This document shows, piece after piece, positions 7,677-16,444 of a DNA stretch of 64,000 nt (position 1 is the stretch's first letter; each line of letters opens with the position of its first letter). The DNA is taken from assembly GCF_005886875.1 (NCBI RefSeq), contig NZ_PNBY01000028.1, forward strand, positions 62,001 to 126,000. The letters are read 5' to 3'. Source of the DNA: Pseudoalteromonas aurantia. GTDB lineage: Bacteria > Pseudomonadota > Gammaproteobacteria > Enterobacterales > Alteromonadaceae. The notes beneath the pieces were generated by a model. That model was given only the letters and a program-made list of their open reading frames with translations, had not been told where the DNA came from and did not search any database. Made by a program: the position numbers and the translations under genes.

Positions 7677-9472
7677 TTTTCTAATGCAATGGCTGAGGTA
7701 ACACCATGTTGCTCAAGCCATTGCTGAGAACCGTTGGTTTGTAAAAATGCCAAGTATTCTCTTTTTATTTCAGGTGTTGAGTATGCTAATTGGTATAGCG
7801 CCAGTGCTGAATTGAGTGATGCCGGTTTATTGTGTGTTAAGCGAGCTTTATTAAATGCTTCTTTGAGCAAGGGGCGAGCGTCATCAATTAAATCTTGAGC
7901 TAATAATACTCGGGCTTTCAATAGTAATTGAGCGGGTTGTTTTATAGCGCCATCAAATAAGGCATGTGCTGATTCAAAATCCCTTACCTCTATATAATAT
8001 GTCACTAACATTTCAAGGGCATGGTCAAGTACCCAATAGTTACTCGCGGTTCTAGGAATGTTTAAAATGCGTTTTAAATAGGGTAAAGCAAGTGCATTGT
8101 CTTCTGTAAATAACGCAAAGTGAAAATACACAATCGCTTTATTGGAATCACTTAAATTATGCTCAATTAGTAAAGCTTGGGCTTTATTTAGCTGAGCATA
8201 TTGTTTAACCGTATTGTCGACTTTTTTTGCCAGTATTGAATACAGCATATGGAATTCAAATTGTGCTAGGGGTTCTTGTTGCTGTTTAGTGAGAGTGATA
8301 GCCTCTTCTAAAACACGAAACATCGCAGCTATATTCCCTTGTTCGTAATGCAACCATGCACTGGTGTTAATATAGTCATGTTGTAAAGGCCACAGTGATG
8401 TTTGCTTGAGCTCTTTACTCATCAGAGTTAGTCGGTGAGCGCTTTGTTGGTGTTGCTTGCGCATTTTATAGATCATGCCTATTAACCATTGAGCTTGTGC
8501 TCGATAGGCTTTTTGTGCATATCCCTCATTATCGAGTAGCTTGTCTAGATGAACCATAGCAATATCGGGCTGTTTAGCATGAATCAAATGCTTGGCTAGT
8601 AATAGCGTCACCTCTTCATTACTTGGTGCGGATGTATGCATTGTTTGTAGCTCGGCTAAACGAATTGGTTTACTGGTAGAAAAGAACTTTAAATCGTGCA
8701 GTCGGTTCAGTTGTTCCCGTAATGCCAGCATGGCTGTTTCTGCCGTTTCTCCAAAGGTGTAACCTTGCCAATGCCGGGCGTTTTTGGATAAACCATAATG
8801 TAAAAACACGCCTTGCTCTGAAGGGTATATATCCCCCCAAATAAGCCAACTTTGCTGAGGTAGTTGGGCACTTTTCCATGCTTGTTGTGGTGATAAAAAA
8901 TGTTGCTGATTTGATTCGGGAACGACGACGGTTTTAACTGAAAATAGAGCGTGATTTGAAAGAGCATTGATATCTGATGGTTGTAACTTGCTCCGAGAGT
9001 CACTAACGTGATCGTTGACGGCTAAGTGCAAAGAGATTTGTGGCGAAGGTGTTTGCCACTGGGACGCTAATAATAAAATAAGTAAAATGAAAACACTGCT
9101 TATTGCGGTGTATAAAACATAAGGAGACTTTTTATTTTTTGCGATGTTTTGGGGAGGGAGAAGCGGATCGTTGACCTCACCCTTGGTTACAGGATACTGC
9201 CATTTATAGCCTTTCTTGGAGTAGGTTTTGATGGACTGTTCACCAAATATAGCCCGCAATTGACTTATCGTTTGAAAGACAACTTGTTCAGAGACCACTT
9301 TGTTTTGCCAAACAACGTCCAAAATGTCATCTTTACTGTGAATATCGTTAGGGTTTAGCAGGAAATACTCAAGTAGTAACGTTTGATTTCGCTTTAAAAC
9401 AATCAGTTCGTCACGTTTATACAGCACCCGTTTATGACATGAATACTGGTATTGAGAAAACAGTAACTCCAT
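7673..9472 (-). CDS. ToxR/CadC-like membrane-bound transcriptional regulator with TPR-like periplasmic domain
   Basis: 599 residues. Residues 1-95 are an OmpR-type winged helix (NQTLLLEYFLLNPNDIHSKD, then VVWQNKVVSEQVVFQTISQL and the wing YSKKGYKWQY). One membrane segment follows (about 118-140: SSVFILLILLLAS). The rest is periplasmic and helical with TPR-like repeats. This architecture lets a periplasmic signal control DNA binding directly, without phosphorylation. The target genes are unknown; the convergent FGE-like gene shares a 4-bp overlap, but its promoter is far away. Confidence 0.85.
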   Translation of the reverse strand: MELLFSQYQYSCHKRVLYKRDELIVLKRNQTLLLEYFLLNPNDIHSKDDILDVVWQNKVVSEQVVFQTISQLRAIFGEQSIKTYSKKGYKWQYPVTKGEVNDPLLPPQNIAKNKKSPYVLYTAISSVFILLILLLASQWQTPSPQISLHLAVNDHVSDSRSKLQPSDINALSNHALFSVKTVVVPESNQQHFLSPQQAWKSAQLPQQSWLIWGDIYPSEQGVFLHYGLSKNARHWQGYTFGETAETAMLALREQLNRLHDLKFFSTSKPIRLAELQTMHTSAPSNEEVTLLLAKHLIHAKQPDIAMVHLDKLLDNEGYAQKAYRAQAQWLIGMIYKMRKQHQQSAHRLTLMSKELKQTSLWPLQHDYINTSAWLHYEQGNIAAMFRVLEEAITLTKQQQEPLAQFEFHMLYSILAKKVDNTVKQYAQLNKAQALLIEHNLSDSNKAIVYFHFALFTEDNALALPYLKRILNIPRTASNYWVLDHALEMLVTYYIEVRDFESAHALFDGAIKQPAQLLLKARVLLAQDLIDDARPLLKEAFNKARLTHNKPASLNSALALYQLAYSTPEIKREYLAFLQTNGSQQWLEQHGVTSAIALEN

Positions 9473-9667
9473 AACTCTTATCTATTTTTATTATTTTAGT
9501 GCATATTATTACATAGCCTTATTAGAGATGGCAGTGATATTCACCGCATCACAATATGGTGACCTTGTACAACGCTTAAGCAACAACTCGCTTTAACTAC
9601 TATCAATGGGCAAAAGGAGTGGTAAATAAAGGGGAATGAATTGGTAAGGTGTGCTAATTGTGTTTAA

Positions 9668-10409
9668 TTGGAGGAGCTTAGTATTGATTTTACGATTGCT
9701 TTTCAACCTATCGTTCATGTGCAATCAAAACGCATATTTGGCTATGAAGCGTTAGCGCGGGGACTCAACAATGAACCAGCGTATTCAGTACTGTCGCAAG
9801 TAAATGATAAAAACTGTTATGCTTTGACCCAATGTGCTGTGTGAAAGCCATTGAACTAGCAGCAAAGTTAGATTTGTCGTCTTATCTTAGTACTAACTTT
9901 TTGCCTAATGCGATGTATCAGCCCCAGCGTTGTATTCGAACTACTTTAGCAGCTGCTGAAAAGCACGGCTTGCCGGTCGTAAGGATCATGTTTGAATTGA
10001 CCCAAATAGAGAAAATATCTGATAGTGAGCACATAAAGCGTTTTGTTGATTATTACCGTACTCAGGGCTTTAAAACCGCAACGGGTGATTTTGGTTCAGG
10101 TTATTCCGGGTTAAATTCATTAGCTGACTTTCAAACCGATATTATTAAATTTGAAATGGGGTTGGTTCGAGATATTCATATAAACAAAGGACGGCAAGTT
10201 ATTTTACGACATTGCATTAGCTTGTGTCATAAATTACAGAGCACAACTTTGGCTGAGGGCGTTGAAACATCAGAGAGTTTGAGTGGTTACAAAGTGAAGG
10301 CATGGATTTAATTCAAGGCTACTTTATGCCAAACCGGGCTTTGAGTGTTTGCCAAGTGTTGACTTTTCAAAGTTATAAAGCTGTAGACACAGTAGAGCGA
10401 TATTTATAA
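9668..10409 (+). pseudogene. EAL-domain (c-di-GMP phosphodiesterase) gene broken by two frameshifts
   Basis: Three consecutive frames together encode one EAL domain. Part 1 (from 9668 or ATT 9683) reads IAFQPIV and YEALARG but stops at TGA 9842-9844. Part 2 (from about 9832) reads KAIELAAKL, NFLPNAMY, DFGSGYSGLN, DIIKFEMGLV and AEGVET, ending at 10311. Part 3 reads GMDLIQGYFMPNRALS to TAA 10407-10409. The first break fits loss of one base in CAA(A)TG near 9831, and the second lies near 10290. The domain stands alone, as in single-EAL proteins with NFLPNA motifs. No conventional start codon is obvious. A sequencing error is possible but would be needed twice. Confidence 0.85.
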
Positions 10410-10468
10410 AGTCGAGTGTAACTACAGTAGTCGAGGCTTTTAAAATCCATAGAATTTAGAGGTACAAA

Positions 10469-10996
10469 ATGTTGAAGGCAATTTTTAGTATATTATTATT
10501 TTTGATAACTGGGCCATTGCTTCTCGCATTGTTTATTAAAAACTCATATCACGTAGAGCGAAGTGTAGTGATCGAACAACCGATAGAAGTGGTATTTGAT
10601 TATATCAAATACCTTAAAAACCAAGATCATTATAGTCGTTGGGCCAATATTGACCCTAATATGGTAAAAGCTTACAGAGGTACTGATGCGCACGTTGGGT
10701 TTGTATCGGCATGGAGTAGCGAGCATCCTGATGTGGGGGTTGGAGAACAAGAAATTATTGGCATAAAGCCGCTGGAACGAATTGACTATGAGCTGCGGTT
10801 TATTGCGCCTTTTCAGGCGACAGAGCCTGCTTATATGCTTACTAAATCTATTGGTGATACCACACAGGTTACTTGGGGGTTTCAAGGGCACATGAATTAT
10901 CCAATGAATTTAACGTTTTTATTTATCAATTTTGAAAAACAGATTGGCGGTGACTTACAAGCAGGGCTCAATAAATTAAAGGAGATCCTTGAATAA
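10469..10996 (+). CDS. SRPBCC (START-like) family protein with N-terminal membrane anchor
   Basis: 175 residues. Residues 3-24 are a hydrophobic segment (membrane anchor or signal). Residues of about 30-175 look like an SRPBCC/polyketide-cyclase hydrophobic-pocket fold: VERSVVIEQPIEVVFDYI at the start, the WGFQGHMNYP strand, and the long C-terminal helix ending LNKLKEILE. Such proteins bind small hydrophobic ligands; the ligand here is unknown. GAGG lies about 8 bases before the ATG. Confidence 0.8.
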   Translation: MLKAIFSILLFLITGPLLLALFIKNSYHVERSVVIEQPIEVVFDYIKYLKNQDHYSRWANIDPNMVKAYRGTDAHVGFVSAWSSEHPDVGVGEQEIIGIKPLERIDYELRFIAPFQATEPAYMLTKSIGDTTQVTWGFQGHMNYPMNLTFLFINFEKQIGGDLQAGLNKLKEILE

Positions 10997-11039
10997 GGAG
11001 TTGTATAGAGAGCCATAGACTCTCCACATATGGCTTGTT

Positions 11040-12203
11040 ATAAAGTTGTTTTATTAAGCGTTGAGTTGGTTTTACAGTTTCCCAACTTACAAAAAAATGC
11101 TCATGACCGAATGTGTCAGGTGTCATGTCATATATTGACCCAGATTCTACTCGATAATTTTGTCCATTAAAGCTGAATGAATCACCTTAATTGTAAATGG
11201 TTGGGTAGCTTTACCATTGAGCGCTTCATGCATCACATTTTGGTGGTGCTTCGACTATCGCATTTTATAGGTTGTAGTCAGGATCTTTATTATCTTGATG
11301 CAACTCTCAAATACAAACGCTTGGGTCGTGATTGTCTTTAATAAATTACGATTGCTTGTTAATGAGCTCAGGGGTTTCCCAGTACCAATGGGTGGTATCG
11401 GCAATAGCATGACCTGAGTTGAACTCGAAGCCTCGGTCTTTGACTAATTTTTCTATGATATGATCTGTGGTCACTATGCTGACTTGCTCACTTTGGCCAT
11501 CTACAAATCCTTTGTGATAGAACGGCAGGCCTAATAGGGTTTTCTCTTTTGGGTATTTTTGCATCATACTATTGCTACCTAGAGTATCTGACGCTAAGCC
11601 CATCTGTGTATAGAGCCACGCACTGTGGTGATCGATAAACGATCTAGGCCATTGCCCTGTAAAGTTATATGCCATAAAACGAATGTAGTCAGCATATATG
11701 TCTAGGTCTTGGTGGTAATTTGGGCCATTCCAAAACCCAGCTTCAACTTCTGTACCTAAGTCTATTTCTTGGGGTAATAATTCATGCAGCCGCTTTAAAA
11801 GATAGAGGTGATTACCGCTTTTAATTGGGTTAGGTTGCTCATTCGTCGAAAAATGTTCCCAATCTATGTCTATGCCGTCTAATCGATGTTGTATCGCATA
11901 ATCAGCGATGTTTTTTGCTAACGCATTAAGATCTGCTTTAGTCAGGTTTAAAAAGTTGACGCCCGCGCCTCCAATGGACAAAATGATACCGATGTTATTA
12001 CTTCGACCAAATTGCAGTGCATCATTGATATGTGTGTCAACTAAATGGGTATCAAGTCCGCCACCTTCATTTGGAAAGGCAAAGGCAAGTATGGTGTGGG
12101 TGAGGGCATCGCTATTGAGCTCTTCTATCGCTAATACCCCGCCGAGTGGATATTGCCAATTCGCATAGGCACCTTCGACGCAGTGATATTGTGTATCGTG
12201 AGC
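11040..12203 (-). pseudogene. GH18 chitinase remnant
   Basis: On the minus strand an open stretch from 12203 to 11346 encodes a glycoside hydrolase 18 barrel: GAYANWQYPLGG, LTHTILAFAFP, SIGGAGVNF, and the catalytic DGIDIDWEHF with all four acidic positions kept. The frame has no usable start (TGA at 12204-12206, then no ATG/GTG/TTG before the domain), so the signal peptide is gone. After TAA at 11346-11348 the same frame continues with further stops. A frame change near 11230 then reveals GKATQPFTIK, and another gives NGQNYRVESGSIYDM and GHEHFFVSWE. An ATG at 11981 could give a 211-residue fragment lacking the first strands. The gene is probably inactive. Confidence 0.8.
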
Positions 12204-12291
12204 TCACTCTAGTGATAGTAATGCTGTGGTTTTTTGTGAACAGTTTTGAAATTCTGGCTGAGCATATGTGCTCAAGAGAAAGTGCTGGGAA

Positions 12292-12320
12292 CAAAAAAGC
12301 CGCAATCACTGCGGCTTTTA
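12292..12320 (-). terminator. Rho-independent terminator of the 12347-12712 gene
   Basis: Nine-base stem AAAAGCCGC (12295-12303) with GCGGCTTTT (12311-12319). Read on the minus strand it ends in TTTTTTG, directly after the leftward gene. Confidence 0.8.
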
Positions 12321-12346
12321 GGGAAGTCTGACTGTGTGGTTAATAA

Positions 12347-12712
12347 TTAAACTACACCACGTGGCAAACGACAATCATGGTCTTTGCGTGCCAGTTCTAC
12401 AATCCATAGTTCTTCAGCGGTGTAACCCTCTTCGTTTTCTTTGACAACGATAAAAGGTGCTTTTTTAGCAGCAACAGGGGCTACAGCTTTCTTTGTTTTT
12501 GCTTTTTTAGCAGGCGCTGCTGCTTCGCTAGGTGTCGCTGAACCTGAAGTAAGTTCTTCAGTTAATGCTGCAACATCTGCAAGGCGCATGTTCTTGCCAC
12601 CATCAATGCTGTACCAGCCTGGTTTAGTGGCAATTTCTGGCTTTTTACCGTGGGCAGCTTCATAAGCGGCTTCAAAAGCGCTTAATACTTCAGTTTTATC
12701 TAGTTTACTCAT
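12347..12712 (-). CDS. Lysine/alanine-rich small protein of unknown function
   Basis: 121 residues from ATG 12712, which has AGGA about 7 bases upstream; a longer frame to 12787 lacks such a signal. The N-terminal half (MSKLDKTEVLSAFEAAYEA, then GWYSIDGGKNMRLADV) looks like a small folded domain. A flexible linker rich in Ala, Pro and Lys (about residues 60-85: AAAPAKKAKTKKAV) follows, then a short acidic end segment. The basic linker would suit nucleic-acid contact, but this is a guess. It is a single-gene unit with its own terminator. I do not recognise the family. Confidence 0.75.
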   Translation of the reverse strand: MSKLDKTEVLSAFEAAYEAAHGKKPEIATKPGWYSIDGGKNMRLADVAALTEELTSGSATPSEAAAPAKKAKTKKAVAPVAAKKAPFIVVKENEEGYTAEELWIVELARKDHDCRLPRGVV

Positions 12713-12875
12713 CGTAGATCCTAGTCGTGTTATACGCGGATATGCGGGATTAAGATTTAAAGAGTAGTTATACCCATATTTGGGCAATTTTTCAATTTTT
12801 TACGTTTTTTGCTTCCAATTTGCTCGTATTGCCGCCAAAATTTGCGATTATTTACTACAAAACAATGGTTACGTC

Positions 12876-13628
12876 ATGAAGCGTTCAGAATTCATCCATA
12901 TTTTATCTCAACTACTCCAACCGAGTGCAATTAAAGATTTTGCACCAAACGGTTTACAAGTTGAGGGAGCAGAAACGGTTCATAAAATAGTCACTGGTGT
13001 GACGGCAAGCCAAGCATTAATTGATGCTGCTATTAAACTAGGCGCAGATACGATATTGGTGCACCATGGTTACTTTTGGAAAGGTGAATCACCTACCATC
13101 ACGGGTATGAAAAAGCGCCGTATCACCAGCTTGTTGACAAATGATATTAATTTGTTTGGTTATCATCTACCGCTTGATATTCACCCTGAACTTGGCAATA
13201 ACGCACAACTGGCCAAATTACTTGATATGCGTCCTGAAGGCGGGTTAGAAAGCGGTGCAAATAGTGTCGCTGTAAAGGGGAGGTTACATACGCCTTTAAC
13301 CGCGGATGAGTTTGCCCAAAAAATAGCTCAAGTGTTAGAACGTAAACCCCTTGTGTGTGCCCCTAGAGGCAAAAAAATTGAAACGATTGCTTGGTGTACT
13401 GGCGGTGGTCAAGGTTATATTGATCTGGCTGCAGAGCAAGGCATTGATGCCTATTTAACAGGCGAAGCATCAGAGCAAACAATTCATAGTGCACGTGAGC
13501 AAGGGATCGATTTTTTTGCTGCAGGTCATCATGCAACTGAGCGCTATGGTATTAAAGCCTTGGGGGAGTTCTTAGCTGGTGAGTATGGTTTTGATGTGAC
13601 ATTTATTGATATAGATAACCCCGTATAA
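12876..13628 (+). CDS. ybgI: Nif3-like dinuclear metal centre protein (YbgI family)
   Basis: 250 residues from ATG 12876, close to the 247 of E. coli YbgI; an upstream in-frame start at 12780 would add a non-homologous tail. Metal-ligand motifs of the family are visible: DTILVHHGYFWKGE (two adjacent His), YHLPLDIHPELGN (Asp/His), and AGHHATERYG near the end. The family forms hexameric toroids with two metals per subunit; it has been called a GTP cyclohydrolase-like protein, but the function is unsettled. The head overlaps the divergent Lys/Ala-rich gene's promoter zone. Confidence 0.9.
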   Translation: MKRSEFIHILSQLLQPSAIKDFAPNGLQVEGAETVHKIVTGVTASQALIDAAIKLGADTILVHHGYFWKGESPTITGMKKRRITSLLTNDINLFGYHLPLDIHPELGNNAQLAKLLDMRPEGGLESGANSVAVKGRLHTPLTADEFAQKIAQVLERKPLVCAPRGKKIETIAWCTGGGQGYIDLAAEQGIDAYLTGEASEQTIHSAREQGIDFFAAGHHATERYGIKALGEFLAGEYGFDVTFIDIDNPV

Positions 13629-13657
13629 TGGGGCATCTATATCCATTGTTAACTTAT

Positions 13658-14422
13658 TTATAAGGCTTCAGGGTCTATTGTGCGTAGCAACGAGATCCAA
13701 GCTTTTCCGACCCATTCATGACAGTGAGAGGTGACGGCCTTTAATATGCTCGCTTGTGCGATAAATTGCCTTGATTGAGGTTGACTACTTAGCGAATAAA
13801 ATTGAATTGGGGCAGCGATCACTTCTACGCCTTGTGCTTTAAATAAATCAGTCGCTCGTGACATATGACTGGCTGAGGTGACTAACGCAACCTGCCTATC
13901 GACTAAGTGAGGAGCTAAAAGTCTTGCTTCATCTTTTGTATCTAGTGCCCTTGGGTTTTGTTTAACGCGATGCGCCGGAATGCCAAGTGCCTGAGCTGTT
14001 TTTGCCATAAGAGCTGCATTAGAGGTTTTACTGTGTCCACCACCAGATACAATTAAATCAGCGCGAGGGTAGTGGTGTGCCAACCTTAAACCTTCCACTA
14101 GTCGAGAGAGTGCACATCCCCCTAACTGCCCATTACTAGGAAGCTGTGAGTTTGGGTAAACATCGCACCCCAATACGACTATTTTGTCTAGGTGTGTATG
14201 CTGAGTGACATTAAATGGTTTTAATACTCGTTCTTGAGGCGTAATGATTCGGTTTGCAACGTAGGGTGTACTGATAGCCCATAAGAAAAGGACTAATAGC
14301 CAAGTTATGATAAATGATTTGGTGTTTGTTTTACTGACAAAGAGTAAACAAAATGCGATGAAAAGAAGTGACAGTGGCAATGGCATCAGTACCGAGCCAA
14401 TAATTTTTTTTATTTCAAACAT
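13658..14422 (-). CDS. elyC: ElyC-like envelope biogenesis factor (YdcF/SanA family, DUF218)
   Basis: 254 residues from ATG 14422. The start is fixed by family alignment (E. coli ElyC begins with a short head and then KKVIGNMLLPLPL; here KKIIGSVLMPLPL). Two N-terminal membrane helices (about 9-30 and 35-55) are followed by the DUF218 domain: DKIVVLGCDV, SRLVEGLRL, DLIVSGGGHSKT, DTKDEA and LVTSASHMSRA. E. coli ElyC affects peptidoglycan assembly and the lipid carrier pool. A perfect 8-bp hairpin (14428-14435 with 14443-14450) sits just upstream of the start and covers the likely AAGG ribosome-binding site. Confidence 0.8.
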   Translation of the reverse strand: MFEIKKIIGSVLMPLPLSLLFIAFCLLFVSKTNTKSFIITWLLVLFLWAISTPYVANRIITPQERVLKPFNVTQHTHLDKIVVLGCDVYPNSQLPSNGQLGGCALSRLVEGLRLAHHYPRADLIVSGGGHSKTSNAALMAKTAQALGIPAHRVKQNPRALDTKDEARLLAPHLVDRQVALVTSASHMSRATDLFKAQGVEVIAAPIQFYSLSSQPQSRQFIAQASILKAVTSHCHEWVGKAWISLLRTIDPEAL

Positions 14423-14427
14423 GTAAG

Positions 14428-14450
14428 AACCCAACCTTGGATGTTGGGTT
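14428..14450 (-). promoter_or_regulatory. Leader hairpin before elyC
   Basis: AACCCAAC (14428-14435) pairs with GTTGGGTT (14443-14450); the 7-base loop contains the AAGG (minus strand) that may serve as ribosome-binding site for ATG 14422. It could modulate translation, or be an upstream terminator-like structure. Confidence 0.35.
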
Positions 14451-14483
14451 ACAGTGTATTAGAGACTTAAGACTATGAACAGG

Positions 14484-15377
14484 TTAACGTCCATTGTTTA
14501 TTTTACATGTGTTTAAAAAGTGACGATAAACAGGGTTATCTTTCATATTCTTTTTCATTGCTAAATACATCGGACGACTTAAGCCTAGCGCACCTAATGG
14601 AATAGACTTTATTAAGCCTTGGCTCTCATAGGGAGTGACTAACCAATCAGGTAATGCAGCGACTCCCATACCTGCACTCACTAATTGAAAAATGAGTAAA
14701 CCTTGGTCAACTGTTTTTAAGGTGCCATCAAAACGGGCATTTTGTATAAAATGCTTAAATATATCTTGGCGCTCTTTTGGGATCGGGTAAGAGATGATGG
14801 TTTCATCTTTTAGATCGAGTGCTGTGACATAGGCCTTTTTGGCAAGTTCATGATCCGGTGCAACAATGAGCTTGAGCTTGAAGTCAAATAAATGTGCGTA
14901 TTCTAGTTTATCAGGTTCACGAATATCAGACGTTAACACCAGATCTAATTCATCTTCCATAAGATCTGGAATCGCATCGTAGCTAAACCCTCTTTCATAA
15001 TCGACTTTAATGTCTGGCCAAAAATTGTTGAACTCTTTTATAGTGGGTAGCAGCCAATGGAAACATGCATGGCACTCTACGCTAAGACGTAATTGTGAAA
15101 TAGGCTGGTTTAAACTTTCTTTTAGGCGACACTTGGTTGCTTCAACCCGAGGTAATATGTCGCTTGCGAGTTCTAATAATAACATGCCTTGGGGCGTAAA
15201 TCGGACAGGTTGTGTTTTACGTTCGAATAACTGGCAGTCTAGCTTGTTTTCGAGATCTTTAATTTGATGTGATAACGCAGACTGTGTCAAAAATAACTCA
15301 CGCGCGGTGTTAACTAATGAGCCTGTTTCTTTCAGAGTAGAGATGGTTTTTAAGTGTTTTATGTCTATCATCTTCAA
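14484..15377 (-). CDS. metR: MetR-like LysR-family regulator of methionine biosynthesis
   Basis: 297 residues, normal for LysR proteins. Residues 1-65 are the winged helix (LKTISTLKETGSLVNTARE, LTQSALSHQIKDLE), very close to MetR. The effector domain keeps MetR-specific features: RLSVECHACFHWLLP, DELDLVLTSDI and GMGVAALPDWLV. MetR activates metE/metH with homocysteine as co-effector. It is divergent from a metE remnant, the classical metR-metE arrangement, so its remaining target is probably elsewhere (metH or other). ATG 15371 (MIDIKHLK) is an equally good start. Confidence 0.85.
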   Translation of the reverse strand: MKMIDIKHLKTISTLKETGSLVNTARELFLTQSALSHQIKDLENKLDCQLFERKTQPVRFTPQGMLLLELASDILPRVEATKCRLKESLNQPISQLRLSVECHACFHWLLPTIKEFNNFWPDIKVDYERGFSYDAIPDLMEDELDLVLTSDIREPDKLEYAHLFDFKLKLIVAPDHELAKKAYVTALDLKDETIISYPIPKERQDIFKHFIQNARFDGTLKTVDQGLLIFQLVSAGMGVAALPDWLVTPYESQGLIKSIPLGALGLSRPMYLAMKKNMKDNPVYRHFLNTCKINNGR

Positions 15378-15395
15378 TAAATCTCATTTATCTAG

Positions 15396-15408
15396 TGAGT
15401 AAAACTCA
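15396..15408. promoter_or_regulatory. Possible MetR-binding site
   Basis: TGAGTAAAACTCA is a 13-bp dyad with the half-site spacing of the MetR consensus TGAA-N5-TTCA (one mismatch per half). It lies 19 bp upstream of metR in the metR/metE intergenic region. Confidence 0.35.
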
Positions 15409-15620
15409 AATTACTACCTAGCAGCATGGTAAATATCGCCATAATAGAGGTTGGCCGTCTATAAAACCAGCATGCATTGATTAGTTTATAACAAAATCAC
15501 TATAGCACCAATTTTGACAGCGTTGTCATTTTTATTTTAACTTTTTTACAAAAATTACAAATTAATTTTGTTCATGTTATCTCTGAGGAAGCATCAATTG
15601 CATTCCATTCAATCGCAAAC

Positions 15621-15646
15621 TGAATTTTTAGACGTCTAAATATTCA
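15621..15646. promoter_or_regulatory. MetJ operator (met boxes) upstream of the metE remnant
   Basis: A 26-bp near-perfect palindrome with only one mismatched pair. Its centre (15630-15637) is AGACGTCT, the exact MetJ met-box consensus, flanked on both sides by partial 8-bp boxes. It lies 18 bp upstream of the metE start, where MetJ would repress. Confidence 0.75.
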
Positions 15647-15664
15647 ATTTTAATTAAAAGCGCA

Positions 15665-16360
15665 TGGCAAAAATACGTAACCTCGGTTTCCCTCGAGTTG
15701 GCAAAAAGCGTGAGTTAAAGTGCGCATTATTCCGTATTGGTCGTGGTCGAGCGCCAACGGGGTGCGTATGTGCGGCCAGTGAAATGACAAAATGGTTTAA
15801 TAGTAGTTATCATTATTTGTTACAGAGTTAGAGTCGACGCAATCATTTTAACTGAGCTAGCATGCAGGCATTGATATCATCCAAATTGATGAAACCGTGT
15901 TTTATGAGGGGGGTCATTAAAGGTAAGCCAATGGCAATCATACCTAGAGTGGGCGACATACGCATTGAGAGTATCAGCAAACAGTGTGTTAGATTCAACG
16001 CTAATTCATACCCAAATGTGCTATGTGGAGTTTAACGATATTATCAGTGCCATTGCCGATATGTAAGCAGATGTTATTACAATTGAAATATATCGCTCTA
16101 ATATGGCGCTACTGGAAGCCTTTGAAGAGTGTGCTTACCCAAATTAGAGTGGATCTGGGGTGTACGACATTCCCCGCCCCAATTGACCTGAGATTGAGAG
16201 GATGAAAGCGTTAGTTCATAAAGCAGGTAAAAAGGCGCCTGTGGAGTGTTTATGGGTTAACCCAGACTGTGGGCCTAAAACAAGAGGTTGAGAAGAGGCA
16301 CGCGAAGCACTAAATAATATGGTCGGAGCAGCGAAAGAACTTAGAGTGGAGCTAGGTTAA
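15665..16360 (+). pseudogene. metE: metE (cobalamin-independent methionine synthase) remnant
   Basis: About 0.7 kb left of a normally 2.3-kb gene. ATG 15665 starts [14 protein letters not shown], the MetE N-terminus. An in-frame deletion then joins it to RGRAPTG and [13 protein letters not shown] (near residue 110 in MetE) before TAG. A second larger deletion leads to IDIIQIDETVFYE, then IHTQMCYVEFNDI, ADVITIE, LLEAFEE, VYDI, WVNPDCG and KTRG from the C-terminal catalytic domain, interrupted by several stops (TAA after IADM, TAG after AYPN, TGA after KTRG). Zinc-ligand regions survive as text but cannot be translated as one protein. A 14-bp hairpin follows at 16378. Confidence 0.92.
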
Positions 16361-16377
16361 ATGAAGTGAGCGTGTTC

Positions 16378-16414
16378 GAGTATCAAAATGCTGTTTATAG
16401 GCATTTTGATACTC
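16378..16414. other. 14-bp perfect hairpin downstream of the metE remnant
   Basis: GAGTATCAAAATGC (16378-16391) pairs with GCATTTTGATACTC (16401-16414) across a 9-base loop. There is no T-run on either strand. It may be the old 3' end structure of the metE transcript. Confidence 0.55.
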
Positions 16415-16444
16415 AATACAGATATAAAGCCCGAAGTTATTAAA

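Noticed and set aside
8670-9003. Alternative minus-strand frames of 69 and 98 codons
   Set aside because: They lie inside the membrane regulator gene in other frames and have no independent features.
16023-16205. 60-codon plus-strand frame
   Set aside because: It runs out of frame through the metE remnant; MetE residues are read in other frames.
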